The notes: generated by a model not told the origin, from the sequence alone. A stretch of 64,000 nucleotides of DNA from Brachypterus glaber (GCA_958510825.1 OY294048.1:30779026-30843025); one strand, 5' to 3'. Shown: positions 53,075-63,985, counted from the first letter of the stretch. Numbers and translations: made by a program.

Positions 53075-54347
53075 CACAAACCCACAAAAAAAATTAAATT
53101 CTGAGTCCTTGATTCCAATATGATATTCTTATGTATTTTTTCCCGCTGAAACTGAATTCGCGACCCGTTTAACCCCTACATTTTGACATAACCTCAAAAC
53201 ACACCCGAAAAACTACTGAAACCGCTAAAATCTTCTATGCCATACCACTGTCACCCCCCTGTCCCCAAATTGCTAACCCTAGAACCCCATAATCCCCTAA
53301 CCTCATAATACCATAGCCGCATAACCTCAAAACCCCCTAACCTGATTAAGTAGAAAAATATAGTTTGGGAAAACAGAACAAATTCTTCAGTTTTTTTTGT
53401 GGAACATAGTCATAGTAACTCTATAACCCCAAAATCCCCTAACACCATAACCTCAAAAAGAAATATTATAAATAACCTCAAAATAACTTCACTTCGTAAC
53501 CCCATATACTATATCCCCTTAATCCCGTTATCCTATTGTCCGTGGAGAAGTCCGGTTACTGAAATTAGAACCCCAAACCTCAGAAATGTGGAGTAAGTTT
53601 TTTATTGTTGATTTTTTCATATTTCTCCAGTGTTCTCGGAGGTAGCAGGATTTCAAATTCCGGAAAAAAATTATAGAACTTTTCACAATTGCAATCGTCT
53701 GGTCTTTCGTTAAACAATTGCGTAAATACCACGAAAAAATTCAATTTCATAAATATTGCAAAAAAGATATTGGATAACAAGCTTACTGAGGTATCAGACG
53801 TCTGAGAGGTGTTAAAAAAATAATGAAGTAGACCTTGATTCATGACTTCACTCACAAAACTCTTATGATTTCGAGAACCGGACTTCTCCACAGAATAGGA
53901 TGATGGGGTTAAGAGGTTATAATATATGAGTTTACGGAGCGAAGGGGTTAGGAGGTTATGGTGTGATAGGATTTTAGGGTTATACAGTTACTTTTTATAA
54001 TTAATAATTATGTTCTACAAGAAAATTTCACGTAATTGTTCTGTTTTCCCGAACCAGATTTTTCTACTTAATGAGGTTAAGGGGTTTTGAGGTTATGGAG
54101 TAATGGTATTCCGAGGTTAGGGGATTATGGGGTTACGAAATTACGAATTTGGAGGAAGAGGGTGAAAGGTATGGAGTAAATGATTTTAGCGGTTTCAGTA
54201 GTTTTTCGAGTGTTTTTTGAGGTTATGTCAAAATCCTGACGTGTAGGGATTAAACTGGCCGCGGATTCGGTTTCAGAGGGAAAAAATACATAGGAATATC
54301 ATATTGGAATCCAAGACTCACGAAAAAATTTTTTTTGTAAGCCTGTG
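53075..54347. mobile_element. 1.27-kb CAC...GTG palindrome with CCCCTAACCTC-rich arms
   Basis: CACAAACCCACAAAAAAAAT and the inverted GTAAGCCTGTG at 54347 start arms of about 470 bp that match ('GATTCCAATATGATATTC', 'CATTTTGACATAACCTCAAA', 'CTACTGAAACCGCTAAAATC', 'ATAATCCCCTAACCTC', 'GAAGTCCGGTT'). TTA lies at 53072-53074 and 54348-54350. Arm sequence is made largely of short ACCCCNTAAYCTCA-like words, giving strong strand asymmetry. The 340-bp loop (53555-53875) has a 103-residue frame on the minus strand that matches nothing I know. CAC ends and a 3-bp TWA duplication again suggest a Chapaev3-type element. Confidence 0.8.
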
Positions 54348-55082
54348 TTATTATACAGGGTGGTCCATTTAACATGACAATCCTAAATATTGTATATTTT
54401 GGAAAAAAAATAATTGTAAAATTTTCACCTTCTGCGCCCCACCAACTTAAATTATTTTTTTTTCAAATATAAATCTACCCCTTGTCATGCATTAAACGAA
54501 AAGAATTTTAAGTATAGAGCAAGAGTAAAAGCCTTTAGGCAGCGATTAAGTACAAAAGTTCATATAAACTTTTATCCAATACATACAGATAATAAGACAA
54601 TAACCAGCTTTATTTTAAATAGATAAACTCAATAATAACCCCGCGTGGCTTTTACTTTATTGAGTGGATAATTATTTATTTTACCCACTCAACTGTCACT
54701 TGTCAAATTATTTTCTTGTAAATGTCAAATTTTTAATAAAAATATGAATTCCTAAGCTATTTATTGAATAAAACCTTGTATGGCACTCATGGGTAAACCG
54801 ATATTGGCCTCTCGAAAATTAACCCGCTTGGCTGACGCCTCGCTGACGCCTCTCATGGGAAATATCTTACTTTACCCACTAGTACCATAAATAACTATTT
54901 TCTGGCTGTTTGACGGAAAATCAGTTGTCAAATCTATTTTTTTAATATCGCATTTTTTTATTAAAACAAATGAAAATGGTTTTTCTGGCTTGCAACTACA
55001 TAGGAGATTTTGAATTTGGTTTTATATTAAAAAGTTTACCTTGATTAGTAAAAAATAGGTCTCTACAAATATATATTTTATA

Positions 55083-55818
55083 TTAGAAAGTTATCTATCT
55101 GTCGTTAAAATCAAATGGACAGGAAACAGTGAATAGTACGATTTCATCCTTTTTGGGAATCATTAGCACTGTGTATCCTGTATGTTGTTAATATTTAAAT
55201 AAAACGTTAGATAGATATGGTGCCATCTATTGATGTAGATTTATTCACAGCTTTTTTATTATTTGTGATTTTAAATACTTTCTTTTTGTATAATATATCA
55301 ATATTATTGCTTTAAATAAGTTTATTAATGTAAAATTTCCCTTCTTTTTCTAAAAAAAAATTTGTTTGATTTGGTTTTTTTATAATTTTTAAAAAATTAT
55401 GTATTTTAGAGGTATTTTTTTATGCGAGGTAATGTCCGTTCGAGGTATTTTCTTTCGAGGTAAAATTTTTCGAGGTAACGGTGTTCGAGGTAATTTCTTT
55501 CGATGTAAAAATTTTCTAGATAATTGCTTGCGAGGTAAATTTTTCGAGGTTATAAAGGTTCATAAAATGGTTTGGACTTTGGCATTTTTAATGCACGTTG
55601 CTGTACACCCTAAATTATGGCGATTTGCCTTTTGAGAATAAGTGAACAGATAGCAGTTACCACATCAATAGATTGCACCATACTTTTATATCTATCTAAC
55701 GTTTTATTTAAATATTAACAACATACAGGATACATAGTACTGATGATTCCCAAAAAGGATGAAATGGTACTATTCACTGTTTCCTGTCCATTTGATTTTA
55801 ACGACAGATAGATAACTT
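55083..55818. mobile_element. Inner hairpin element with a tandem array in its loop
   Basis: Arms of about 170 bp ('AGAAAGTTATCTATCTGTCG', 'AATCAAATGGACAGGAAACA', 'TACAGGATACA' in complement, 'ATAGATGGCACCAT'-type end) are inverted at 55645-55818. The loop carries the 15-bp array at 55425-55550. Confidence 0.7.
55425..55552 (+). repeat. 15-bp tandem array 'CGAGGTAATTTCTTT'
   Basis: CGAGGT or a variant starts at 55425, 55441, 55456, 55471, 55486, 55501, 55516, 55531 and 55545, that is, nine units with an almost exact 15-bp period. The surrounding 78-residue frame (55399-55635) therefore reads as five-residue periods (FRGKI, FRGNG, VRGNF, FRCKN). A coding role is not supported by anything else. 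Confidence 0.85.
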
Positions 55819-55827
55819 TCTAATATA

Positions 55828-56397
55828 CAGCCTGTTCCAGAACTCGCATACAGAAATTTGAGGGTATATTAAAAACCCTCTGGAAAATATGAAAATAATG
55901 TAAAAAAATCCATCTTCGTTCAATTCAAAAATAAGAACGCTTTAAGGGAACCAGTACTGTTGCTGATTAAGTTATTACCTTTAGAAGTTGAATTTGTAGC
56001 TATGGAAGCAAATTTAATTATTGCAGGTACATATTCTGTTGGTTGATTAATGTGACATAAATATTTATCAATGTCAAAAGACCACCGCCGGATAGGGTGA
56101 CCCTATAAAAATAGAATATAACCTCTGTCGGTTTTGTCAAAATATAATAACCTAAAATGGTTCTAAAGTTGAAAGTCTCAAACAATACACGGGTCAACAA
56201 TTAAAATGCAACCATGGTTACTAATAAGTAGGGAAAAACTAATTTGTAGGTAATTTAAAATCAGTAACAGAATTGGTCTGATTAAATAGCCTCCTTTTTA
56301 ATTATTATTGAAGATTTTTTTTGAATTTTTTTTCATATTTTCCAGAGGGTTTTTAATTTACCCTCAAATGTCTGTACGCGAGTTCTGGAACAGGCTG
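55828..56397. mobile_element. TA-flanked MITE, 570 bp
   Basis: CAGCCTGTTCCAGAACTCGC and the inverted GCGAGTTCTGGAACAGGCTG are the termini, continuing inward through 'TTTGAGGGTA' and 'AAAAACCCTCTGGAAAATAT' for about 70 bp. TA lies at 55826-55827 and 56398-56399. Tc1/mariner-type target. No coding frame. Confidence 0.88.
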
Positions 56398-57419
56398 TAT
56401 ATATTTTCGGTTATTAACCGACAAACGTGCAGTGTATGTATATTTTTATAGATTGTCAATTCTTAACTTAGTTAATATATATTTTGATTTTTATAATACA
56501 ATACAATACAAATTATGAAATATCAAACTGAGAAAAGTTTCAAAACAAGACTTATTTCCAGCGTACAGTAAATAATATATAAATAATATCATCTTTAGGG
56601 TAGATAAAACAAAAGATTTTATATAAAAACATTTATATTTTATGATCCTTGATATGCAGATTTAATATATAGTTATAGAACAGATATCTCAACACTTACG
56701 AAGTATTGCTTCCACTCAACTTGTTTTGATACTTTCCCGAAAATACTAAATAACATTTCCAAAGTTATTTATGCAAAATGTTTAGTATGTGCCAAAACGT
56801 TTGGCATAAAAACAGTAGACGGGAGTAAATTATAGCCTTTATGGCCTTTATGGCCTGTCTACGCTTTCAGAGAATATTCACTTTCGAGAAAATATAGGAA
56901 ATATGGAAATCTTTAAAAATATTATTGTCTTTCCTTGATTTATACTAATATGTTTAGGTAAACATTTAAAAATTATATTTTCTCACTACCAACTAGGTAA
57001 GTTGACATTACTTAATCAAAAAGCTGACAGTAATGGAAATTACTATATCGAGCACCCTTAGTGATAGATGAAATCAATACAAACAAAACCGTAACTAGGC
57101 AGAAATAGTTATTTATGGTACTAGTGGGTAAAGTATATTGGTCATGAGAAAATTAACGAGGCGTCAGCCAAGCAGGTTAATTTTCGAGAGGGCAATATCG
57201 GTTTACCCATGAGTGCCATACAAGGTTTTAGGAATTCATATTTTTATTAAAAATTTTAATGACATTTACAAGAAAATAATTTAACAAGTGACAGTTGAGT
57301 GGGTAAAATAAATAATTATCCACTCAATAAAGTTAAAGCCACGCGGGGGTTATTATTGAGTTTATCTATTTAAAATAAAGCTAGTAATTGTCTTATTATC
57401 TGTATGTATTGGATAAAGA

Positions 57420-58106
57420 CTATTTACCGCTAGATGGCGTTTTTAATACATTGGTTTACCGAAGCCGCGTTATGGGTATACAGGTACCTGATATTAACTG
57501 CAGGGTCTCGGCATATATCCGTAGACATAACGCGGCCTTACGAGTGCTGTATTTCTTTCTCAGGCACTCGTATGGGTTAGACAAAACGCCAATGCCGCCC
57601 TATGCTCCATTCCGTGGTGGAGAATGATAGTTGTCGCATTTATTGGAACTATCCAATCCCCAGCCTAAGGCAAATACGTGCCAATAAGCCAGATCTTGTT
57701 CTCCTCGATCATAAATCCAAATCAATGTTCGTTATCGAATTTTCGGCTCCAGCCGAGAAGAACATTGTTTTGAAGGAGGAGAACAAACGGACAAAATATC
57801 AGGATCTATTATTTCAGCTCAACAGACTGTATCCAGGCCACTCTATAAAACTGGTGGTGTTAATTATTGGATCCCTCGGTGGTACAAACGGTAGCTTGCT
57901 CTCTGCCTTGAAGACCATACCGGCATGTCGCGATTCGGCTGAATTTTTAGCCGGTCGCATGCAGAAAGCAGTTATCCTTGGGTCCCTAAATCTGCTCAGA
58001 GCACATGGAAATCGATCCCAATAGCGGCTTACTCTATGGACGTGGAGAGCAGCTATTGGTCTTTCCCAGCTCGTCGCCTCGTAGGTGGCCTGACTGGTTT
58101 TATTTA
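57420..58106 (+). mobile_element. LINE 3' fragment ending in (AAT)n
   Basis: The coding remnant at 57440-58024 is followed by about 80 bp of 3' untranslated sequence and then directly by the AAT repeat, a LINE tail of the trinucleotide kind. The 5' side abuts the right arm of the inverted repeat at 57417. Confidence 0.65.
57440..58024 (+). pseudogene. C-terminal PD-(D/E)XK-like domain of a LINE polyprotein
   Basis: The first part (frame of 57388-57627) reads 'RRHNAALRVLYFFLRHSYGLD'; after a one-base shift near 57620 the frame 57602-58024 continues 'CRIYWNYPIPSLRQIRANKPDLVLLD' (split here for length: 'RANKPDLVLLDHKSKSMF', 'VIEFSAPAEKNIVLKEEN', 'KYQDLLFQLNRLYP'). 'NKPDLVLLD' and 'VIEFSAP' have the PD...E-x-(S/T)-x-P pattern of a restriction-like nuclease fold that closes several arthropod LINE ORF2 proteins. 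The lysine expected two residues after the Glu is not present; in these LINE domains the basic residue lies downstream, here K69 in 'AEKN' region. One frameshift and the missing reverse transcriptase make it a relic. The domain call is moderately sure, the LINE clade is unknown. Confidence 0.6.
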
Positions 58107-58107
58107 A

Positions 58108-58200
<93 letters not shown>
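58107..58200 (+). repeat. (AAT)n microsatellite
   Basis: About 31 AAT units without interruption, at the 3' end of the LINE fragment. Confidence 0.95.
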
Positions 58201-58201
<1 letters not shown>

Positions 58202-58690
58202 GAGATTATAATAATTTACGTTTAAATATATCATATTACCAGTAATCGGAATAAACTCATTTATGACCCATCAACGTTGAAAATAAATACAAAAACATAT
58301 GCTTACGGAATAATTTTGCCGAATTATGAGGGAAATTTTTATAAAGGTCACTAAATCGAAACAATTGACGACTAATTTGTTACACACAACAATATTGACT
58401 ATACATATTAACTATAAATATGTATATATATCGGTGTTTTTTAAAGAAAAAACAGATATTCGATTTTTACCTTTTAAGAATACGAAAGTTTTTAATTTTT
58501 ATTTATCGATAACTTTTTTTCCCACCTAACTAGTTTAAATGGAATCATTAAAAAAAATCAAGTTAAAAATAAATAAAAATGTAAATATTTAAAACCTCGC
58601 GTCAACGCTTTTAGTTTTGGAGTGTTAAGCCCATGTTAATGGTATAGAAAAATAGCGTAACAAGGGGGGGGTGCATGTACAAAATTACCA
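58201..58690. other. Gene-less stretch
   Basis: AT-rich with a G8 run at 58664-58671. No gene. Confidence 0.35.
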
Positions 58691-58691
58691 A

Positions 58692-58723
58692 AATTTGCGT
58701 TACGTAATACTTGAACGTTCCCT
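58692..58723 (+). repeat. 32-bp block identical to 51527-51558
   Basis: AATTTGCGTTACGTAATACT and the following 12 bases are identical at both places and then the flanks diverge. It looks like a DNA-transposon terminus of the 'ACGTTCAAGTATTACG' type. The LINE body begins right after it, so the first codons of the frame starting at 58671 are not LINE. Confidence 0.7.
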
Positions 58724-59633
58724 AACAGATAATTTGGGCTTTGGGCCTCTGCTCTTCATCATATTCGTGAATGACCTATATGTGACCTTACAGAAAAAAG
58801 ATCAGACGTTAGTAAGTTTTGCTGACGACTCAAATTTTTTGGTAAAATCAGGCTCGGAAGATTCTCTTGTATTAGAGGCAGAAACATTATTTTTATCCAT
58901 AAAAAACTGGTTAATAAAAAATAAACTAATACTTAATGAAAGTAAAACAAATTTTATAAAGTTTAAATTAACGAATCAACAACAAAAATGTATTAAAATT
59001 GAAAATGATTCTAAAGAACTTCAGCAAAATGTTAAATTTTTAGGCATCTATATAGATGAGAATTTAAACTGGAGCTCACATATAGGTCATTTACGAACTA
59101 AACTTAATGCAGTAAATTATTCGTTGCTTGTGTTAAGGAGATATTTAGATTTCAACACTCTTAAGGTGGTCTATTTTTCAAACTTTCAAAGTCTACTAAG
59201 ATACGGCATTATATTTTGGGGGAAATCTAAAGAAATTGAATCTGTTTTAAAATGTCAGAAAAGAGTCTTACGAACAATTCTAGGACTACCTTATAGAGCT
59301 TCGTGCAGAAATATTTTTAAATCAAATAACATCCTAACGGTTATAGGTTTGTATATATATGAAGCCATTTTATTTTTATTAAAAAACAAACATCTATTTA
59401 AAGATCTAGAACCAAACTCAGATCGAATAATAGATTACAATGTACCTAAACACAGACTATCTACATTTGAAAAAGGAACATACTACACATGTGTGCAATT
59501 TCATAACAAATTGCCTACAAGTTTAAAACAAAATAAGAATAAGATTGGCTTCAAAAACCAGTTATTTCAATATATTTGTAATATAGAACCGTATTCACTG
59601 GAGGAGTTTTATACAGCGTGTTCAACTCATTGA
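58724..59633 (+). pseudogene. LINE reverse transcriptase, C-terminal part
   Basis: The frame has about 303 LINE residues: 'FGPLLFIIFVNDLY', then 'LVSFADDSNFLV', where the Y of the YADD active site is F, then 'NWLIKNKLILNESKTNFIKF', 'VKFLGIYIDENLNWSSHI', and the typical thumb/C-terminal region 'CQKRVLRTILGLPYRASCRNIF', 'ILTVIGLYIYEAILFL' (quoted in part), ending 'YSLEEFYTACSTH'. The same C-terminal pattern ends the 8.7-kb copy in 'YSLVEF'. There is no stop in the remaining part. The fingers and first catalytic Asp are missing through 5' truncation, so it is non-functional though recently inserted. Confidence 0.85.
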
Positions 59634-59840
59634 CATGCTGACTCTATATATTCCTTATTTTGTGTTAATTTATTTAATTTACTTAAATGTTTGTCAGATG
59701 TACCTACCTCTAGGTTTTAATTTTAAATTATTTATGTTTTTATGACAAAATTTCATTAAATGTATTTATTTACCCTGTATCTAAAGACGTTTTCTCGAAA
59801 TAAACTTGATATTTATTTATTTATTTATTTAAATAGAATA
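58724..59840 (+). mobile_element. CR1-group LINE, 5'-truncated inside the reverse transcriptase
   Basis: It starts within the 'GPLLF' block before the YADD motif and ends with about 200 bp of 3' untranslated sequence and TTTA tetranucleotide repeats at 59812-59832. It resembles the LINE at 8.5-10.7 kb in the C-terminal half of ORF2 but is clearly a different family. Confidence 0.8.
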
Positions 59841-60611
59841 TTATATTGAATATTATATTATTGAACTATTAGTGTTATATAGTTATAACTACCTACACCT
59901 ATACCTATAATACCTACAGGTATTATATTTACAATTTTTCCATATAGTCATCTATGATATTAAAATAAATCCTTGTGTGGAAGTATACACAAAAAATAAA
60001 CGCATGATCAAAACATTATTTTTTTATCCGGTTTAATTTTTCGTGAAAAACAGTTTTGTGGCGTCACATACGTCACATTAAAAGGTGGAAGGAAAATCTT
60101 TACGACGTTTTTCAGCCCATTTGTTTCCATTTATCTGCCCCTATTTGAAAAGAAATTTCCATAATGGGTAGATACGACAAATAATTCTCAGTTCGAAAAT
60201 TCCCCTCTTGAGTGTGCACGAAATTATAGTTTCTGGTGGCTATCATGTCTTAAATTTATTACACATAAATAATAGTATTATTATTATTATTAAGTTCATA
60301 ATGAAATGAAAGCTTTTTAAATCAAGATACGGTATGCCCGGGTAAAAATATAGTTTTTTAGAGAAAGGATTTTAATTCATGAATATAAAACAAAAAAAAA
60401 ACTAGTTTTGAAAATACCTTTACTTTCCCCAAGGAAAGTTGTGGGTTAGTAAAAAATTTAATTTTTTTTATTGCTTTTTTACGTTTCTGGAAGTTTTATA
60501 TCCAAAAAATATGATTTCCATGAAAAAAAAATTCTGTCTGTCGGTCTGACTGTGTGTCCGGAAAATTTTTGAAAACGATAACTTAAGAATGATAAAAAAT
60601 CTGGGAAATTT
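59841..60611. other. Gene-less stretch
   Basis: AT-rich. A GTCTGTCGGTCTGAC tract at 60536 precedes the Penelope pLTR copy. A short palindrome TAATACCTACAGGTATTA is at 59907. Confidence 0.4.
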
Positions 60612-60845
60612 TGTATTTCAGTATATATTTAGTTTTAAGATAGTTGCCTAACGCGTTTTCGAAAATTGCTTTTTCATCATCAGGGCGATTGGCACTGAAA
60701 AATAAGGGTTAAATAAGGATTAACAAAATTAATAATAATATAATAATCCTAATTTAACCCTTATTTTTCAGTGCCAATCGCCCTGATGATGAAAACGCGT
60801 TAGACAACTATATTAAAACTAAATATATACTGAAATACAAAAAAA
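60612..60845. mobile_element. Penelope pLTR foldback
   Basis: Arms TTTCAGTATATATTTAGTTT...AACGCG...CATCATCAGGGCGATTGG...AAATAAGG at the left are inverted at the right (60750-60840) with a 30-bp A/T-rich loop. The left arm read on the minus strand contains a hammerhead-like motif; the right arm lacks its stem. Structurally it equals the two inverted pLTRs of the 3-kb element without any body. Confidence 0.7.
60650..60685 (-). ncRNA. Hammerhead-like motif with CTGATGA box
   Basis: Minus strand: CTGATGA, one extra T, stem GAAAA/TTTTC with loop AGCAA, then GAAAACGCG. It has the most canonical first box of the four. In the opposite arm (60783-60800) the stem and loop are deleted, leaving CTGATGATGAAAACGCG. 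Confidence 0.5.
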
Positions 60846-61199
60846 AAAACTTTTTTTTTTTTTCGTTTTTGATTTTAATGAACCCAGGCCTATACTGCCC
60901 TCAACGTCAACTCTGATGTAATATTTGAAAACGCTGCTATGCGACAAATGGAGTTACTGCTTAGTAGGGCAGTATAGTGGAAAGTATTATTTTGTTGGCA
61001 GCAATAATTTTTTCATCAATTGGTAGGCAAAGTCCTGTACAATACACATACAAATTACAACAACGCGTTGCAACGTTTACAAGTTGTAAAAAAAATATTT
61101 ACAATCTTTTTACATTATTTTTACCGTGGTCAATGTGCAAAAGTATTTTTATTTATTATTATGACATAACACTTGGATACTGGATACTGGATAATTGGG
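60846..61199. other. Gene-less stretch
   Basis: A-rich tract after the pLTR, then unremarkable sequence; the frame 60977-61213 has no recognisable domain. Confidence 0.35.
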
Positions 61200-61474
61200 G
61201 TGAAGGGTGCTGACATATTCATGCACAGCACATGCACTTAGGCAGCCTTGTTGGGCCCATTGTACTACCTCCCTTTGGTAGCAACATCTAATCCCCCTAA
61301 CCATCTAACCCTTTGAATGTACCTCAGTAAGGAATTAGGGGTGATGTTGCTTATACCGGCCATTCCAGCCAGTACTCTTCTCGCATGGACCCTCGTTTTG
61401 AAGCTAACGCTGGACAGTGACAGAGCACGTGTTTTATCTTCTAAGTTACATCCTCTGCAGTAATGCCAAATCAC
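61200..61474 (-). pseudogene. LINE ORF2 C-terminal tail relic
   Basis: On the minus strand 'WHYCRGCNLEDKTRALSLSS' followed by 'RRVLAGMAGISNITPNSLLR' and 'YIQRVRWLGGL' resembles the C-x2-C...H-x-C zinc-finger end and the closing helix 'LL.FI...GWL' of I/R1-type LINE ORF2 proteins, with the H/C part of the finger lost. About 70 bp of presumed 3' untranslated sequence follows (61260-61200). It is a distinct family from the RNase H fragment at 23.2 kb. The assignment is tentative. Confidence 0.45.
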
Positions 61475-62784
61475 GCATTAATATGTTAAAATTCGTAATT
61501 CAAATAATTAATTAAAGTATGTTCCGGGCCATAAAAAGGGCTGCAATTTTAAGAAATTATTTATTTTTTATGTATCTATAAGTATGATAAAATCTTATTG
61601 TTGCACTATTCCCTCCTTTTATACTTGATCAAAAATAGTATTTTAAACTTTTATATTACCAACAAATTAATATTTTTTTTTAAAGCCATTCCTTTTGCCA
61701 AAAGTTGATTTATCTAGGCAAAACTTTATATTTATTGTCAGTCGGTAAAACTATTGTAGAAAAAACCAGCCGTCTCGAATGAGCGACAATATTTTCTCAT
61801 AAAGAAAAGTTATGTCCAGAAACAATTTATTATATTTTGTGGTGAGAAAAAATTAAAGTAATATTTTTATGTATACAATACACTATTAGAGTTTGGTGCG
61901 TTCCTCTCGACTTACTCTGTATATTTAAATTGTACCAATTTTTCCAAAACATTTATCGGATACATTTTATTTTGTTGTAAAATGAAAATAATAATTTTTT
62001 ATAAACAATATCGAAAGCATTTGCAGAAATATTTTTCTTTGCAATAATCTAAGTGTATACGTGACTTCAGTGAAAGCAATAATTTATGTCCCTAAAAGTA
62101 ACTTATTATACGTATTAGGGATTAGCCAAATTGATCAGTTTCATGAAAATTCTCGAGAAAATTTATCACATCTGTTAGAATAATATCGGAAAATCAAATG
62201 AGTCATAATAAAATATGGCCAATAATAAATGAAATTCTCCCATGAATAAAATCAATTCTTTGCTCCAATAGACCTGGGACATTTTAATTAATTGACTTCT
62301 GTATTATTATCGATGATATTTTCCAATAATTGACAATCGGATAAAGTTGTTTGCTGAAAACTGTCTATTTGTCTTTTAGAAAAACTGTCTTAGTTTTTCT
62401 TTTGGCTTATTGTTTGTTTTTGATGAGATATGGATTTGAAGATTTTCTCGGTTAGTCATTGTTATATTGTAAATACAAAATATAATATCGCAAGAAATCA
62501 TATTTCATCCCAAGTCTCAAAACAATATTGAACGAACTTCAGCATAAATTACTACATAAATTTATATTAAAATGTTGCTTTTAATAAAATAATGCTTTTT
62601 CTTATAGACGAACTTTTTGCCAACTCTGATTTGTTTTTCATAAACTTTTTGTTTATGATGGATAAATCAATTAAAATACAAAATAAAAAAATAATTATTT
62701 TATTTATAATTGTCCTACAAAGTGTAACTTTGTGACAGTAATTAAATTGCAGGTTATACGTATCGAAAACATTCGCTGTATGTT
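61475..62784. other. Gene-less stretch
   Basis: AT-rich DNA without recognisable repeats or frames. Confidence 0.35.
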
Positions 62785-62900
62785 ATAGTGACTATTTTAC
62801 AAACTAATAATAGACCAATCAAATCTCTTTATTTTTTGACTTTCAACCAATCAGATTCGAATTACACTGATAATTTCACGTGTGAAATTATCAAAACCAC
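62785..62900 (+). promoter_or_regulatory. Paired CCAAT boxes and palindrome, copy 2
   Basis: Same order as at 49085-49195: ACTATTTTACAAAC, CCAATCA at 62815, CCAATCAGAT at 62848, then the perfect palindrome GATAATTTCAC-GT-GTGAAATTATC. The palindrome core differs in sequence from copy 1 but stays self-complementary. Confidence 0.4.
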
Positions 62901-63055
62901 AAATATCTTGATTAATTGTAAAACATATAATATAATTTAAAGCAAATGTAGAAACAGATTACCTTTTTCATTGACTTTGAGAACGTTTAATATCATATTT
63001 TAACATTTTTCTTATCTAATGCAAAAAGTTTAGAAACGGTAAAAATAAATTACAT

Positions 63056-63297
63056 TAAACTACATAGTCCGTAAATGGTAATATGTTGCCATAGACCGGA
63101 ATGGTAAAAATTACATAGTCCGTAATGGTAATGTTTTGCATAGACCGGAACAGTAAAAATTACATAGTCCATAGTGGTAATATTTTGCATAGACCGGAAC
63201 GCTAAAAATAACATAGTCCAGAATGGTAATATTTTGCATAGACCGGAACGCTAAAAATTACATAGTCCAGAATGGTAATATTTTGCATAGACTGTAA
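63056..63297 (+). repeat. 49-bp minisatellite, about five copies
   Basis: 'TAAAAATTACATAGTCC' starts at 63105, 63154, 63203 and 63252, exactly 49 bp apart, with a diverged copy before. Each unit has 'AATGGTAAT', 'TTTGCATAGACCGGAA'. Confidence 0.95.
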
Positions 63298-63337
63298 CAA
63301 ACAGTCATATTAAAAGTGCTTTTAAAACAACTTAAAC

Positions 63338-63468
63338 ACTACGATATTTCAAGAACGCTTTGACATAGAGACTTGAAATTGGAAAAAGTAATATTTACTA
63401 CTTAGAAAATGTTTGTTCCAAATTACAAGTCTCTGTGTCAAAGCTTATTTGAAATATCGTAGCGTAAA
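63338..63468. repeat. Hairpin of about 130 bp
   Basis: ACTACGATATTTCAAGAACG and CTTTGACATAGAGACTTG pair with CAAGTCTCTGTGTCAAAG and TTTGAAATATCGTAGCG. Arms about 48 bp, loop about 30 bp. Confidence 0.75.
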
Positions 63469-63784
63469 GTTCATTTGGTTTAATAAACCAAACGATTTGT
63501 ACCCTTAATACGAGTATAAACTGCTTATATCTTTCTTTAAAGGTCTATTGGTTGATAAAGATTGTAATTTATAATGAATGTAAATTTTAGGCCACACATA
63601 AAGCATTTAAATATCGTACATAAATAATATTTACCTTTTTTTTACACTTTCAACACTTTAACCTAGCAGCATGCGTCGCTATCTCTCTAACACTAACAAT
63701 ATTAAACGGTCCGTCTCATGATGCAACGCCTTCTTGGTTATTGTCCAAAACGCACGCTTCTTAAAATAACATAACCCGACATTG

Positions 63785-63985
63785 TAAAATCATGTAAAAA
63801 TATGTAAATCAATGTAAATATATTTTTTTACATTATTTTACATTCTTTTACATTATTTTACATTATTTTATATTATTTTACATTATTTTACATAAATTCA
63901 TGAATTATGCATAGTCCAGAATAGTAAATTTACTATTCGGTACTATGTAAATTCATGTATTTTTACATTATTTTACATGCAGTTT
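63785..63985. repeat. 10-bp 'TTTTACATTA' array and palindromic segment
   Basis: Seven or eight units of TTTTACATTA run from 63826 to 63892. They are preceded by the inverted form (ATGTAAAAATATGTAAAT). At 63905-63950 ATAGTCCAGAATAGTAAATT pairs with TTTACTATTCGGTACTAT. 'CATAGTCCAGAA' is shared with the 49-bp minisatellite at 63.1-63.3 kb, so both probably derive from one element, whose end may be the TTACAGTGTA at 63987. Confidence 0.65.

Larger units (their letters stand above)
54571..57417. mobile_element. Outer inverted repeat pair enclosing nested elements
   Basis: The left arm 54571-54917 and right arm 57078-57417 are inverted copies ('TTTATCCAATACATACAGAT', 'AAACTCAATAATAACCCC', 'GTGGATAATTATTTATTTTA', 'ATGGCACTCATGGGTAAACC', 'GTACCATAAATAACTATTT'). 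Between them lie an inner hairpin (55083-55818) and a TA-flanked MITE (55828-56397). No target duplication was found, so it could be one large foldback element or two inverted insertions of one family. Confidence 0.7.

Noticed and set aside
53200..53350. Telomere-like repeats (CCCCTAACC words)
   Set aside because: Units are irregular, not TTAGG-type, and are mirrored in the other arm of a transposon-like palindrome.
53580..53891. Protein gene in the loop of the 53-kb palindrome
   Set aside because: Unrecognised composition, no family resemblance; kept only as a point to test, not as a gene.
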